A DNA stretch of 64,000 nt from Stenogyne calaminthoides (lineage: Eukaryota; Streptophyta; Magnoliopsida; Lamiales; Lamiaceae). The notes beneath the pieces were generated by a model. The model made no database searches. It was given only the letters and a program-made list of their open reading frames with translations, and had not been told where the DNA came from. The translations under genes were made by a program, and so were the position numbers. The stretch covers positions 22,727,554 through 22,791,553 of the forward strand of contig JBBCBC010000024.1 in the NCBI GenBank assembly GCA_037126765.1, in the 5' to 3' direction. Positions 35,540 through 46,987 of this stretch are shown here, one piece after another (positions within the stretch are counted from its first letter, which is position 1; each line of letters opens with the position of its first letter).

Positions 35540-36208
35540 TCGTTTAATGATAATATATCTATATTTTGTCTGATTTTATGTTTAAAACATATCTTTACTT
35601 AAGTTTTAAATATGATTTTAGTAGGGTCATAAGTCCACATATCATGTAATATATATGTGACGGAAATTCGTTTCAAGTATGAGACCGTCTCATACAATTT
35701 TTTTTTTATCTATATTGTAAGGTTTCAAATTTGAGAGTTATAGTGACTAAATATTTTAGGAAAAAAGAATTCATAGTGGTACTATTTAGGGAAATTTATA
35801 TTAAAGTACTTTATCCGTCCCACAAAGATATCTTATTTCATTTTTTCACATAGACCAATATAATACTATTTACTGTGCTTATAATCTTCACTTTCTTATT
35901 AACATTTTGATATATCCTCATTTATTTAATACAAAAATAATAAATTTTAATCGCAATGTACATTAAATAAGGGTATTTAAATTATTTACATACTTTTAAT
36001 AAAGAATGAGATTATAATTCGAGATAAACCAAAAAATAAATGAGGGCGATCTTATTGGACGAAGCGAGTAAAATTCAATTAATTAGAATAAACTGTTGAA
36101 TTTTAGAACATTTCGTTACATTGTCTTTTAAATATTATAGATTTTCTTAATTTAGTTTTGAGTTAAATTTTGGTGCACTAGTTTCACATACAAGTGATGC
36201 ATAACTAA
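35540..36208 (+). repeat. Dispersed repeat D, copy with embedded MITE
   Basis: Block order: AGTAGGGTCATAAGTCCACA, GAGACCGTCTCATACAATTT, ATCTATATTGTAA, TTTAGGAAAAAAGAATT, GGTACTATTTAGGGAAATTT, then the Stowaway at 35809, then AATTTTAGA and TTTTGAGTTAA. The same order recurs at 36770-37140, 45140-45240, 56500-57070, 57300-57560 and 58430-58640. Confidence 0.7.
35809..36068. mobile_element. Stowaway-like MITE inside repeat D
   Basis: 260 bp, from CTTTATCCGTCCCACAAAGA to TCTTATTGGACGAAGCGAG, flanked by TA (35807-35808, 36069-36070). The termini are decayed but inverted. Confidence 0.7.
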
Positions 36209-36210
36209 TA

Positions 36211-36514
36211 CTACCTCCATCCAGTTTTTAATTGCTCAAGGTAAAATGACGCGAATTTTAATGTGGAAATTGTTTATTAGTATTAAGATGGATAAATTTG
36301 TTTTTTGTTGAGAGGGTGATTTGGTCCTTTCTAGAGAATGAGAAAAAAGTAAATATTTTTGTGTGTAAGCGTCAGTGGCATGAGACATAATTTAAAGATA
36401 TTTGTAAGGGGTTTGTTTGAGAGGATAAATTATTTTTTACCATTTATGGAAAGAGAAAATTATATAAGGACATCCATTTTTGGATTTTGAGCAATAAAAA
36501 ATAAGAGGGAAAAG
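36211..36514. mobile_element. Stowaway-like MITE, decayed
   Basis: Begins CTACCTCCATCCAGTTTTTA (ATTGCTCAA follows) after TA. The right end has TTGAGCAATAAAAAATAAGA (GGGAAAAG follows) before TA at 36515-36516. Inverted similarity is good inside and weak at the very end. Confidence 0.6.
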
Positions 36515-36519
36515 TACTA

Positions 36520-37145
36520 TTTAGTGATAATAGTTAACGTAAACTAATATATTTTAGTAAAACAATTAATTCTATTTTAAAATGCACTAGTGCGTACATG
36601 GTGAAACTAGTGCATAAAAGTACATGTCTTTAATATTGTACTTAAAATTTTAATATTTTAAAATTTAATTCTTTACACTATACATATATGGTACACCATA
36701 GTATGAAATGGAGACTGGTCTTATGTACGAAACAGATCTCCACTTTAGTATTTGTACCAAATTTTAGTTAGACATAATTAGGATAGAGTCATAAGTCAAA
36801 GTCCACAGATTATATAATACATATATGTGATCTCGTTTTATGCATGAGACTGTCTTGTACAAATTTATGTCATTTATATTGTAATGGATATTATAAAATT
36901 TTAAAGTTATAATGATTAATTAATTTAGGAAAAAAGAATTAATATTAGTACTATTTAGGGAAATTTATATTAAAATACTATAGATGTACCATAAAGAAGG
37001 TCCCCTTTAACTTTTCACACATATTAATAAAATAATATTACAAATTTTTTTGTAAAATTGTTCATACTATGAAATTGATACTATGACACTTATAAAATGA
37101 TATCACCACTCTTATAAATCAATGAATATAGTATATAACGTTATG
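36520..37145 (+). repeat. Dispersed repeat D, further copy, cut by the C array
   Basis: Contains the TTTTAGTAAAACAATTAATT block, then the next copy's start (GTCATAAGTCAAAGTCCACA, GAGACTGTCTTGTACA, TTTAGGGAAATTTATATTAA) and a decayed Stowaway head near 36986. It is interrupted at 37150 by the LTR array; similar sequence resumes at 44483. Confidence 0.6.
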
Positions 37146-37150
37146 ATATC

Positions 37151-38476
37151 TGTTGGTCCCGGTGGGAAAACCTATCTTGCGCGTGCGGAAGCAAAACGTT
37201 TCATTTCGGTGCATATAAAACAGGGATGAGGGCAGAGTGATACCAATTTTTGCGTTTTAAGCTCATGTGTTGTGTTTTGCTTATAACTAGATGCATATGA
37301 CAAGTATAAACATAAAGCAGTAAACAACACAACGATATATAGTGGTTCGGAGACTCAAGCTCCTACATCCACTCTCCCTCTCTAGGGAAATTCCTTATCA
37401 ACTTCTGAGCTTTCTGACTACCTCGCGTAGTTTACTTACTCAACTCGGCCCTGAGTTTTCTGACTACTCCGCGTAGTTTATTTACTCAACCCGACCCTGA
37501 GCTTTCTGACTACCTCTGTAGTTTACTAACTCAAACTCTTAGATGTTTAACGAGTTCACACTCCATCGGGACTTATCACCCTCCACGGGATTGCCTACAG
37601 ATGTTTAACGAGTTCACACTCCAATCGGGACTTATCACCCTCACTCGGGATTGCCTAACAACTACCTCACTTCACCACTGGGTTTGGGTTTTGGTGTTGT
37701 CTCCAACTATGGTGAGATTTTCCTTACAATGGTTTAGCCTCAATCTTTAAGGTTGGGAAAATCTCTAAGCTTATGATACATCGTGGGTTGCTTAGGTTGG
37801 TTTCTAGAACACTCATTTGAATATATTTGTATATCTATAGACTTGTTCTAGGGTGGGAAAGCTTAACTCTCTTTGGCTCAGAGCATTGTTGCTATCTTCT
37901 TAGCATTTCCACACTTTCCACACTTGATAATGAAGGAAGAACTTGTATTTATAGTGTGGATTTGAATGTTACCGTTGGAGAGAATTACATTCAAATCCAA
38001 ACTATTCTCTAGAAGTTCTGCAGACTTTTTCATTTGGTTGTCTTCCTCTCGTTGGTCCACGTCATTTGGATTCCAATGGCTATATTCCTCGGCTTGATTG
38101 CTTGGAACATTTGAGGATATCTTCGAGCATTCAAGATATATTCTTGAGTCTTGATAATTCTTGTGCCTTGGTATTTCTCACGAAGTCTTGAGTTCTACGA
38201 GTCTTGATTTCCTCCGAGTCTTCGAGGTTTCTCCGAGCCTTGAGTTCTCTCGAGTCTTGATTCTCGGTATCTCATTGAGTCTTGATATCTCAAGATCTTC
38301 TCGAGTCTTGAGAATTAACTTTGTACTATATCTGCCGACTATACAGTGCGAGATAATATCCTCGAACACTCTAAAACCTGAATCTTGACTCATCTATCAA
38401 GATTATCCTGAACATGTCATACTCGGGGGTTTTGGGATCTAATCAAAATCCTCTTTATTAAATTTATTTCCCAACA
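37151..38476 (-). repeat. LTR a of array C
   Basis: TGTTGGTCCC to TCCCAACA. Contains three ~50-base repeats built on TTTCTGACTACCTCGCGTAG (37405-37530) and two of a ~60-base unit with GATGTTTAACGAGTTCACAC (37542-37650). Promoter TATA on the minus strand near 37950 (CTATAAATACAAG). Its 38010-38380 part differs from the other LTRs almost only at CTG/CAG words. Confidence 0.92.
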
Positions 38477-40151
38477 ATTTCCTTTTTTTGATGATGCCAA
38501 AACCTATCTTGTTACAAACATATAACCTATACTTTCGGGTTTGATTTTTTCCTATTACAAGAATGGTAAATCTCTAATCAATTTAAATCATTCAAATAGA
38601 TTTCTTCAAGAATGAATCTTTCTTAAATAGATCATTACCAAATACTTAAACAATTTCCCATAAAGATCATATAGTTTCCCCCTTATATGAGCATCTGGTC
38701 GGATCGAGACATTCAATCAGGCATATCAAAATAAAAGACATGTAAAAAGATAATGAGGTATTATCTTTGAGCATAAAGATAAAGGTTTCATTGATTATAT
38801 GTTATCAGTTACAGATTACAATGAACTTATCAAAGAAATAAACACAAAAACATAAAGAATTACAAGTCCTCAGTCTTGATCTTCAGTCTTCTGTCTTCAG
38901 CTCGGCTCCTCATTACTTCTTCTACGGACTTTGTCTGATCAGGCATACTGACACTCATGCTGACTGAGTTCAGTTTCTTCTGACTTCAGACCTCCTGATC
39001 CTTCAGGTCTTTTGACCTTATACTGAGTCTCAGTTTCACTTTACTTACTGAGCTTCAGATCACTTCTACCCAGGCTATCTGATTTCTTCATTGCCTGATC
39101 TGATCAGTTCGACTGATTAGATCAACACATCTTTAGATCAACATATCAGAATAACATCAGGTTATTATATCAAGTTAGCATATCAGGTTTATCAAATCTG
39201 ATCTTGATCACGTCTGATCTCGATCAGTCTTATCTGCTCATTATCATATCTGATCTCGATCACGTCTGATCTTGATCAGTCCTTTTTGCTCATCATCTGA
39301 TTTGCAACCTTCTCTTCGACGATTTCTTTGGTTTTAGCTTTTTCTTCACGCCGATTCGCGACAAATTTCATCGGGTTCACTCTGGAACTCATCTAACTCA
39401 TCTGATCTTGATCAGTCTTGTCTGCAGCCTCGTCTGATCTCAATCATCTACTTTTGATTCCGTGAGTTCCCCCTCAAGTTGAAGTCCCCTTTCAACTGAT
39501 ATAGACCGATATATCTGATTTTTCAAGCTCAGCTGATTTTCTTCATTATATCAGCTTTGACTGTAATCAGATTTTTGTTTGACCTAATCTGATTCTCCTC
39601 AGATTTAAGTCAATTTCTTGGAAAGTGTTACTGCCATAACTTAGTCTAGAGTAGTAGACTCTATTTCCTAAGTTGGTGCGATTTGACATGCGTAGATTTC
39701 GTCTGGCACTCCTTGATATGTCAATCCGCCGTAACTTTATCCAATTATCGGTCGCGTGATTTCTACATATTTGTCTTTTGTGATGCAAATTTCTAAAAAG
39801 GCTTTGAGAACTTCGAATTTGCATCGCACCCTTGCTTGGCCTCTATAAATTGGACCAATATTTTACACAACATAACTCATTCACCATACTTATCTTCTTT
39901 GTAGAATTATGTATCCTGGTGAACCCTGGTTTCCGGTGAGACTTTCGGCAAACACCTTTACCCCCTTTTCCATGATTTCATCTTCTCAAATCAACTCTTT
40001 TCATCCCTTATTGCTGCTTTCATCATCCCTTATTGCTGCTTTGATACCACTTGTTGATATCAGATCAGAGACAGGTTTTTTTAAAAAAATGGATCGATCC
40101 GGTGATCACACGAAATAAGTGATCTTTTGAACTCCCCGCCTCGATACCACT
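38477..40151 (-). other. Internal region 1 of array C
   Basis: Non-coding. Begins (plus-strand left) with a pyrimidine run complementary to a polypurine tract, damaged here (TTTCCTTTTTTTG), and ends with the primer-site complement, also damaged (GCCTCGATACCA at 40138-40149). The middle, 39180-39300, holds alternating TCTGATCTCGATCACG and TCTGATCTTGATCAGT repeats. Confidence 0.8.
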
Positions 40152-41478
40152 TGTTGGTCCCGGTGGGAAAACCTATCTTGCGCGTGCGGAAGCAAAACGT
40201 TTCATTTCGGTGCATATAAAACAGGGATGAGGGCAGAGTGATACCAATTTTTGCGTTTTAAGCTCATGTGTTGTGTTTTGCTTATAACTAGATGCATATG
40301 ACAAGTATAAACATAAAGCAGTAAACAACAAAACGATATATAGTGGTTCGGAGACTCAAGCTCCTACATCCACTCTCCCTCTCTAGGGAAATTCCTTATC
40401 AACTTCTGAGCTTTCTGACTACCTCGCGTAGTTTACTTACTCAACTCGGCCCTGAGTTTTCTGACTACTCCGCGTAGTTTACTTACTCAACCCGACCCTG
40501 AGCTTTCTGACTACCTCTGTAGTTTACTAACTCAAACTCTTAGATGTTTAACGAGTTCACACTCCATCGGGACTTATCACCCTCCACGGGATTGCCTACA
40601 GATGTTTAACGAGTTCACACTCCAATCGGGACTTATCACCCTCACTCGGGATTGCCTAACAACTACCTCACTTCACCACTGGGTTTGGGTTTTGGTGTTG
40701 TCTCCAACTATGGTGAGATTTTCCCTTACAATGGTTTAGCCTCAATGCTAAGGTTGGGAAAATCTCTCTAAGCTTATGATACATCGTGGGTTGCTTAGGT
40801 TGGTTTCTAGAACACTCACTGAATATATTTGTATATCTATAGACTTGTTCTAGGGTGGGAAAGCTTAACTCTCTTTGGCTCTGTAGCATTGTTGCTATCT
40901 TCTTCGCATTTCCACACTTTCCACACTTGATAATGAAGGAAGAACTTGTATTTATAGTGTGGATTTGAATGTTACCGTTGGAGAGAATTACATTCAAATC
41001 CAAACTATTCTCTGTAAGTTCTGCAGCTTTTTCAGGCTGGTTGTCTTCCTCTCGTTGGTCCACGTCAGCTGGATTCCAACAGCTATATTCCTCAGCTTCA
41101 GTGCTTCGGAACATTCAGGATATACTGAGCATTCAGTATATTACTGAGTCTTCAGTAATTACTGTGCCTTCAGTATTTCTCTGAGTCTTCAGGTTCTCTG
41201 AGTCTTCAGTTTCCTCTGAGTCTTCAGGTTTCTCTGAGCCTTCAGGTTCTCTGAGTCTTCAGTTCTCAGTATCCTACTGAGTCTTCAGTATCTCAGTATC
41301 TTACTGAGTCTTCAGTAACTAACCTGTACTATATCTGCCGACTATACACGGTGCAGATAATATCCTGAACACTCTAAAACTGAATCTTGACTCATCTATC
41401 AAGATTATCCTGAACATGTCATACTCAGGGGTTTTGGGATCTAATCAAAATCCTCTTTATTAAATTTATTTCCCAACA
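40152..41478 (-). repeat. LTR b of array C
   Basis: 1327 bp. Near-identical to LTR c. From 41095 to 41330 it holds about twelve short palindromic units of the form CTGAGTCTTCAGT. The TATA region is near 40952 on the minus strand. A 148-residue minus-strand frame (40668-41114) is shared with LTR c only because the DNA is shared. Confidence 0.92.
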
Positions 41479-43150
41479 ATTTCCCCCTTTTTGATGATGC
41501 CAAAACCTATCTTGTTACAAACATATAACCTATACTCAGGTTTCAGTTTTTCCTATTACAAGAATGGTAAATCTCTAATCAATTTAAATCATTCAGCAGA
41601 TTTCTTCAGTAATGAATCTTTCTTAAATAGATCATTACCAAATACTTAAACAATTTCCCATAGCATCATATAGTTTCCCCCTTATATGAGCATACAGTCA
41701 GATCAGAGACATTCAATCAGGCATATCAAAATAAAAGACATGTAAAAAGATAATGAGGTATTATCTTTGAGCATAAAGATAAAGGTTTCATTGATTATAT
41801 GTTATCAGTTACAGATTACAATGAACTTATCAAAGAAATAAAGACAAAAACATAAAGAATTACAAGTCCTCAGTCTTGATCTTCAGTCTTCTGTCTTCAG
41901 CTCGGCTCCTCATTACTTCTTCTACGGACTTTGTCTGATCAGGCATACTGACACTCATGCTGACTGAGTTCAGTTTCTTCTGACTTCAGACCTCCTGATC
42001 CTTCAGGTCTTTTGACCTTATACTGAGTCTCAGTTTCACTTTACTTACTGAGCTTCAGATCACTTCTACCCAGGCTATCTGATTTCTTCATTGCCTGATC
42101 TGATCAGTTCGACTGATTAGATCAACACATCTTTAGATCAACATATCAGAATAACATCAGGTTATTATATCAAGTTAGCATATCAGGTTTATCAAATCTG
42201 ATCTTGATCACGTCTGATCTCGATCAGTCTTATCTGCTCATTATCATATCTGATCTCGATCACGTCTGATCTTGATCAGTCCTTTTTGCTCATCATCTGA
42301 TTTGCAACCTTCTCTTCTGATTTGCTGGCTTTAGCTTTTCTTCACTTCTGATTCTGCACAGCTCATCAGTTCACTCTGGAACTCATCTAACTCATCTGAT
42401 CTTGATCAGTCTTGTCTGCAGCCTCGTCTGATCTCAATCATCTACTTTTGATTCCGTGAGTTCCCCCTCAAGTTGAAGTCCCCTTTCAACTGATATAGAC
42501 CGATATATCTGATTTTTCAAGCTCAGCTGATTTTCTTCATTATATCAGCTTTGACTGTAATCAGATTTTTGTTTGACCTAATCTGATTCTCCTCAGATTT
42601 AAGTCAATTTCTTGGAAAGTGTTACTGCCATAACTTAGTCTAGAGTAGTAGACTCTATTTCCTAAGTTGGTGCGATTTGACATGCGTAGATTTCGTCTGG
42701 CACTCCTTGATATGTCAATCCGCCGTAACTTTATCCAATTATCGGTCGCGTGATTTCTACACGCTGTCTTTGTGATGCAAATTTCTCTAAAAAGGCTTTG
42801 AGAACTCGAATTTGCATCTGCACCCTTGCTTGGCCTCTATAAATTGGACCAATATTTTACACAACATAACTCATTCACCATACTTATCTTCTTTGTAGAA
42901 TTATGTATCCTGGTGAACCCTGGTTTCCGGTGAGACTTTCGGCAAACACCTTTACCCCCTTTTCCATGATTTCATCTTCTCAAATCAACTCTTTTCATCC
43001 CTTATTGCTGCTTTCATCATCCCTTATTGCTGCTTTGATACCACTTGTTGATATCAGATCAGAGACAGGTTTTTTTTAAAAAAAATTGGATCAGTCCAGG
43101 TGATCACTTCTGAAATAAGTGATCTTTTGAACTCCTGCTCTGATACCACT
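41479..43150 (-). other. Internal region 2 of array C, with intact primer site and polypurine tract
   Basis: Primer-site complement GCTCTGATACCA at 43137-43148, two bases from LTR c. Polypurine complement TTTCCCCCTTTTTG at 41480-41493 next to LTR b. A second primer-like word, GCTTTGATACCACTTGTTGA, lies ~100 bases inside (43034). No gag or pol domain. Confidence 0.85.
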
Positions 43151-44477
43151 TGTTGGTCCCGGTGGGAAAACCTATCTTGCGCGTGCGGAAGCAAAACGTT
43201 TCATTTCGGTGCATATAAAACAGGGATGAGGGCAGAGTGATACCAATTTTTGCGTTTTAAGCTCATGTGTTGTGTTTTGCTTATAACTAGATGCATATGA
43301 CAAGTATAAACATAAAGCAGTAAACAACAAAACGATATATAGTGGTTCGGAGACTCAAGCTCCTACATCCACTCTCCCTCTCTAGGGAAATTCCTTATCA
43401 ACTTCTGAGCTTTCTGACTACCTCGCGTAGTTTACTTACTCAACTCGGCCCTGAGTTTTCTGACTACTCCGCGTAGTTTACTTACTCAACCCGACCCTGA
43501 GCTTTCTGACTACCTCTGTAGTTTACTAACTCAAACTCTTAGATGTTTAACGAGTTCACACTCCATCGGGACTTATCACCCTCCACGGGATTGCCTACAG
43601 ATGTTTAACGAGTTCACACTCCAATCGGGACTTATCACCCTCACTCGGGATTGCCTAACAACTACCTCACTTCACCACTGGTTTTGGGTTTTGGTGTTGT
43701 CTCCAACTATGGTGAGATTTTCCCTTACAATGGTTTAGCCTCAATGCTAAGGTTGGAAAAATCTCTCTAAGCTTATGATACATCGTGGGTTGCTTAGGTT
43801 GGTTTCTAGAACACTCACTGAATATATTTGTATATCTATAGACTTGTTCTAGGGTGGGAAAGCTTAACTCTCTTTGGCTCTGTAGCATTGTTGCTATCTT
43901 CTTCGCATTTCCACACTTTCCACACTTGATAATGAAGGAAGAACTTGTATTTATAGTGTGGATTTGAATGTTACCGTTGGAGAGAATTACATTCAAATCC
44001 AAACTATTCTCTGTAAGTTCTGCAGCTTTTTCAGGCTGGTTGTCTTCCTCTCGTTGGTCCACGTCAGCTGGATTCCAACGGCTATATTCCTCAGCTTCAG
44101 TGCTTCGGAACATTCAGGATATACTGAGCATTCAGTATATTACTGAGTCTTCAGTAATTACTGTGCCTTCAGTATTTCTCTGAGTCTTCAGGTTCTCTGA
44201 GTCTTCAGTTTCCTCTGAGTCTTCAGGTTTCTCTGAGCCTTCAGGTTCTCTGAGTCTTCAGTTCTCAGTATCCTACTGAGTCTTCAGTATCTCAGTATCT
44301 TACTGAGTTTTCAGTAACTAACCTGTACTATATCTGCCGACTATACACGGTGCAGATAATATCCTGAACACTCTAAAACTGAATCCTGACTCATCTATCA
44401 AGATTATCCTGAACATGTCATACTCAGGGGTTTTGGGATCTAATCAAAATCCTCTTTATTAAATTTATTTCCCAACA
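43151..44477 (-). repeat. LTR c of array C (5' LTR by orientation)
   Basis: 1327 bp, ends TCCCAACA followed by TSD ATATC. As the element reads leftward, this is the 5' LTR of the array. Confidence 0.92.
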
Positions 44478-44482
44478 ATATC

Positions 44483-45240
44483 AGTTTATAAGTGCAGCGG
44501 TATAAATTGATAAATGTTATCGTATTAGTTTATAAGTGTAACTACATAAATTTCATACTATGAACAACATTCACCGAAGACCTACTCAAATAATATTTAT
44601 TGTGCTTGGAATTCTTAATTTGGCTATAAAATTTTTGATACCCTTATTTATTAAATACAAATTAATATAATAGGCTTTAATTAATCCTAACGTACATTAA
44701 TTAAATAGGTGTCTTTTATATAATTTTCAAACTTTTAATAAATAATGAGACTATAATTTGAAAAACCAATAAAGAGTCGAAGAAAATCTTTGTGAGACGA
44801 AGGGAGTAAAAAAGTCAGTTAACTAGAACAAATTCTGATTTTTAGAGTATCTCATTAAATTGTATTTCAAATAACATAGATTTTCTTAATTTAATTTTTG
44901 AGTTACATTTGTGTGTACCAGATACAATATGCAACTAGTACATAACTAATATTGATTAGTGATAATAACTAACACATATCAATGTATACATTTTAGTAAA
45001 ACAACTAATACTATTTAAAATACACTTGAGTTGCGTACTTGATATTGTTCTAGTATATTTACATTGAGGAAGTTTTATGTAAGATTGGTCATATGTATAA
45101 AACAAATCTATACTTTATTATTAAAATCCGACTTTACTTAAAAATATGTTTCTTGTAGGGTCATAACATCACAGATCATATGTGATAGAAACTTGTCTCA
45201 TATAAGAGAACGTCTCATACAATTTTTCTTTTTCATAATA
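44483..45240 (+). repeat. Dispersed repeat D continuing after array C, with MITE
   Basis: Carries the decayed Stowaway (left end unclear near 44573; right end TTTGTGAGACGAAGGGAG at 44789-44806 with TA), then the AATTTTTGAGTTACA, GATACAATATGCAACTAGTA, TTTTAGTAAAACAACTAATA and GAACGTCTCATACAATTT blocks. Confidence 0.6.
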
Positions 45241-45371
45241 TTGTACTACTTTCGTCCTAAATTGGAAGTCGTCTTTACTGTTTGCACGCTTTTGTGTGAG
45301 CGAGTTTTGTATTAGTAATTGAAATAATGAAGTCACTTTTAAGGAAGGGTAGAATAGATGAGAGGTAGTAA

Positions 45372-46974
45372 TGTTAGTGTTAGTGTCCTAGAGACAATCT
45401 ATTGTAAGGACATAATACTCGATGATATTCAGTTTGATTTAATATTATAGTTCATTTAAAATTAATGTATGGCAATACACTTGTTTGAATATTATGTTTG
45501 ATTGTTTGCATTTATTTATACAAGTGTTCCCATGAGTCATTGTTGTCATTGAGGTTGTGAAAACTCAGATGACTTAAGCATGACTCTCAAATAGTCCCGA
45601 TTAAGAATCATCAAAAATGGGATATTGATGATGCAATGGATATTGGTGTGCGATCTGCATCATACTCTTAGAGAGTGTAGTAAGATCTCACTTACTACGA
45701 GATACTAGGTATCTCATGATGATGCACAAATACCTTAGAGGGTATTGGTATACCCATCCGAGGAACCGTTTGATGTAGTTCCACTATATGTGTCTACGGG
45801 TGTCTCAATTAGTGGGAGCGATGCGATACTCCTTTGACTTGAGGTCAATATGCACGACATGTGTGGGGTGATGAACTTTGACCATGACCGACGCTTGCAC
45901 CCTTCCATGGGTAGATATGACTTGGATTGGGTTCATCACGAAGTGCATGTGCGTGGTAGTTGAGCCAAGAATAGGATTCATTCCTCAAAGTGGATTTAGA
46001 GATAATACTCATCTTCTCATCATAATTGGATCAAAGTCATCGGCCGATGCACGTCAACTTAGACTTTGTTGCTAAGTGTGACATCATGATCAATTAGTGA
46101 TTAGAGATAAATTGATTAAGTTATTTGAATAGACACTTCATCATGTTCAAGACTAATCGAGTATTCGCGAATAAAAGAAGGAAATCGTAATAGCCCATGT
46201 TTCAGTTACAGGTAGTTGCACGTTTCTCGCAATGTACCTCATATATTGAGAATGTCTGATTTATTGTCCAGGGTTCAATTAAGACCGTTAGTTTGGCTAA
46301 TCGCTCGATATATGAGGGCCTATGGGTCACACAACAAGTAGTTCCCCTTTGCAGATTATAGTTGGTTGATTAAATGTTAAATTGAATTTAATATTTAATT
46401 TATGGAGAATTAATTAATAAGAGATTAATTTGGAATTAATTATTATTAATGTTTAATTAAATTGGATTTAATTAAATAGGATTCCCAATAATAATATATG
46501 GAATATTATTATAGGATTTAATATATATGGAATCAAATCCGTAGAGATTTGATATACATGGGAATTAAATCCGTAGAGATTTTATATGGGGAAATAAATC
46601 GTAGAGATTTATTTAAATAAAGATTAGAGATTTTATTTCCCAATCAAAATTTTGAAATTTTAAGATTTGTTTGGGCCTCCCTTTATATATGTTTCTTTAA
46701 TTCACAAACAATGTTAATTCATAATTTCTCCATAAGATCTAGAGTTATAATTTTTCTAGCAAATTCATCTCGGGATTCAACACTGGCAGATCTGTGCAAG
46801 TTCGTGGTTGGGGATTACGTGCACACCATAGTAGAGAAAACGGTATACGAATTACTGTAAGAATTCTGTTTACGTTTACTCGTATTTAATTATGCAATGA
46901 ATTGTTCGTTGTTGGTGAACTGTTTATTTCCGCTGCGCATGTATTATGTGTTTACGTGCCTTTAAAATCCAACA
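45372..46974 (+). repeat. LTR 1 of A' array
   Basis: 1603 bp, TGTTAGTGTTAGTG to ATCCAACA, complete at both ends. Near 46655 it reads AAAATTTTGAAATTTTAAGA, where LTR 2 has GGCTAGCTTAAGATTTAAGC. Confidence 0.9.
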
Positions 46975-46975
46975 G

Positions 46976-46987
46976 TGGTATCAGAGC
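46976..46987 (+). other. Primer binding site, A' unit 1
   Basis: TGGTATCAGAGC one base after the LTR. The following CATCGACTC reads CATCAGACTC in unit 2 (51966), another CAG-to-CG difference. Confidence 0.9.

Larger units (their letters stand above)
37151..44477 (-). mobile_element. Non-autonomous LTR element C as a tandem LTR-int-LTR-int-LTR array
   Basis: Three LTRs of 1326-1327 bp alternate with two internal regions of 1675 and 1672 bp, on the minus strand. The whole 7.3-kb block is flanked by one 5-bp duplication, ATATC (37146-37150 and 44478-44482), so it behaves as one insertion. The internal regions have a Met-tRNA primer site and polypurine tract but no recognisable gag or pol: a non-autonomous element needing proteins from elsewhere. 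LTRs b and c are nearly identical. Confidence 0.9.

Noticed and set aside
40668..41114. 148-residue minus-strand frame, also at 43667-44113
   Set aside because: It lies wholly inside family C LTRs across the TATA and repeat regions; identical only because the LTRs are. It is broken in LTR a.
37151..44477. Possible CRISPR-like or host tandem gene array
   Set aside because: Repeats are 1.3-kb LTRs with TG...CA ends, primer sites and a target duplication; the DNA is eukaryotic.
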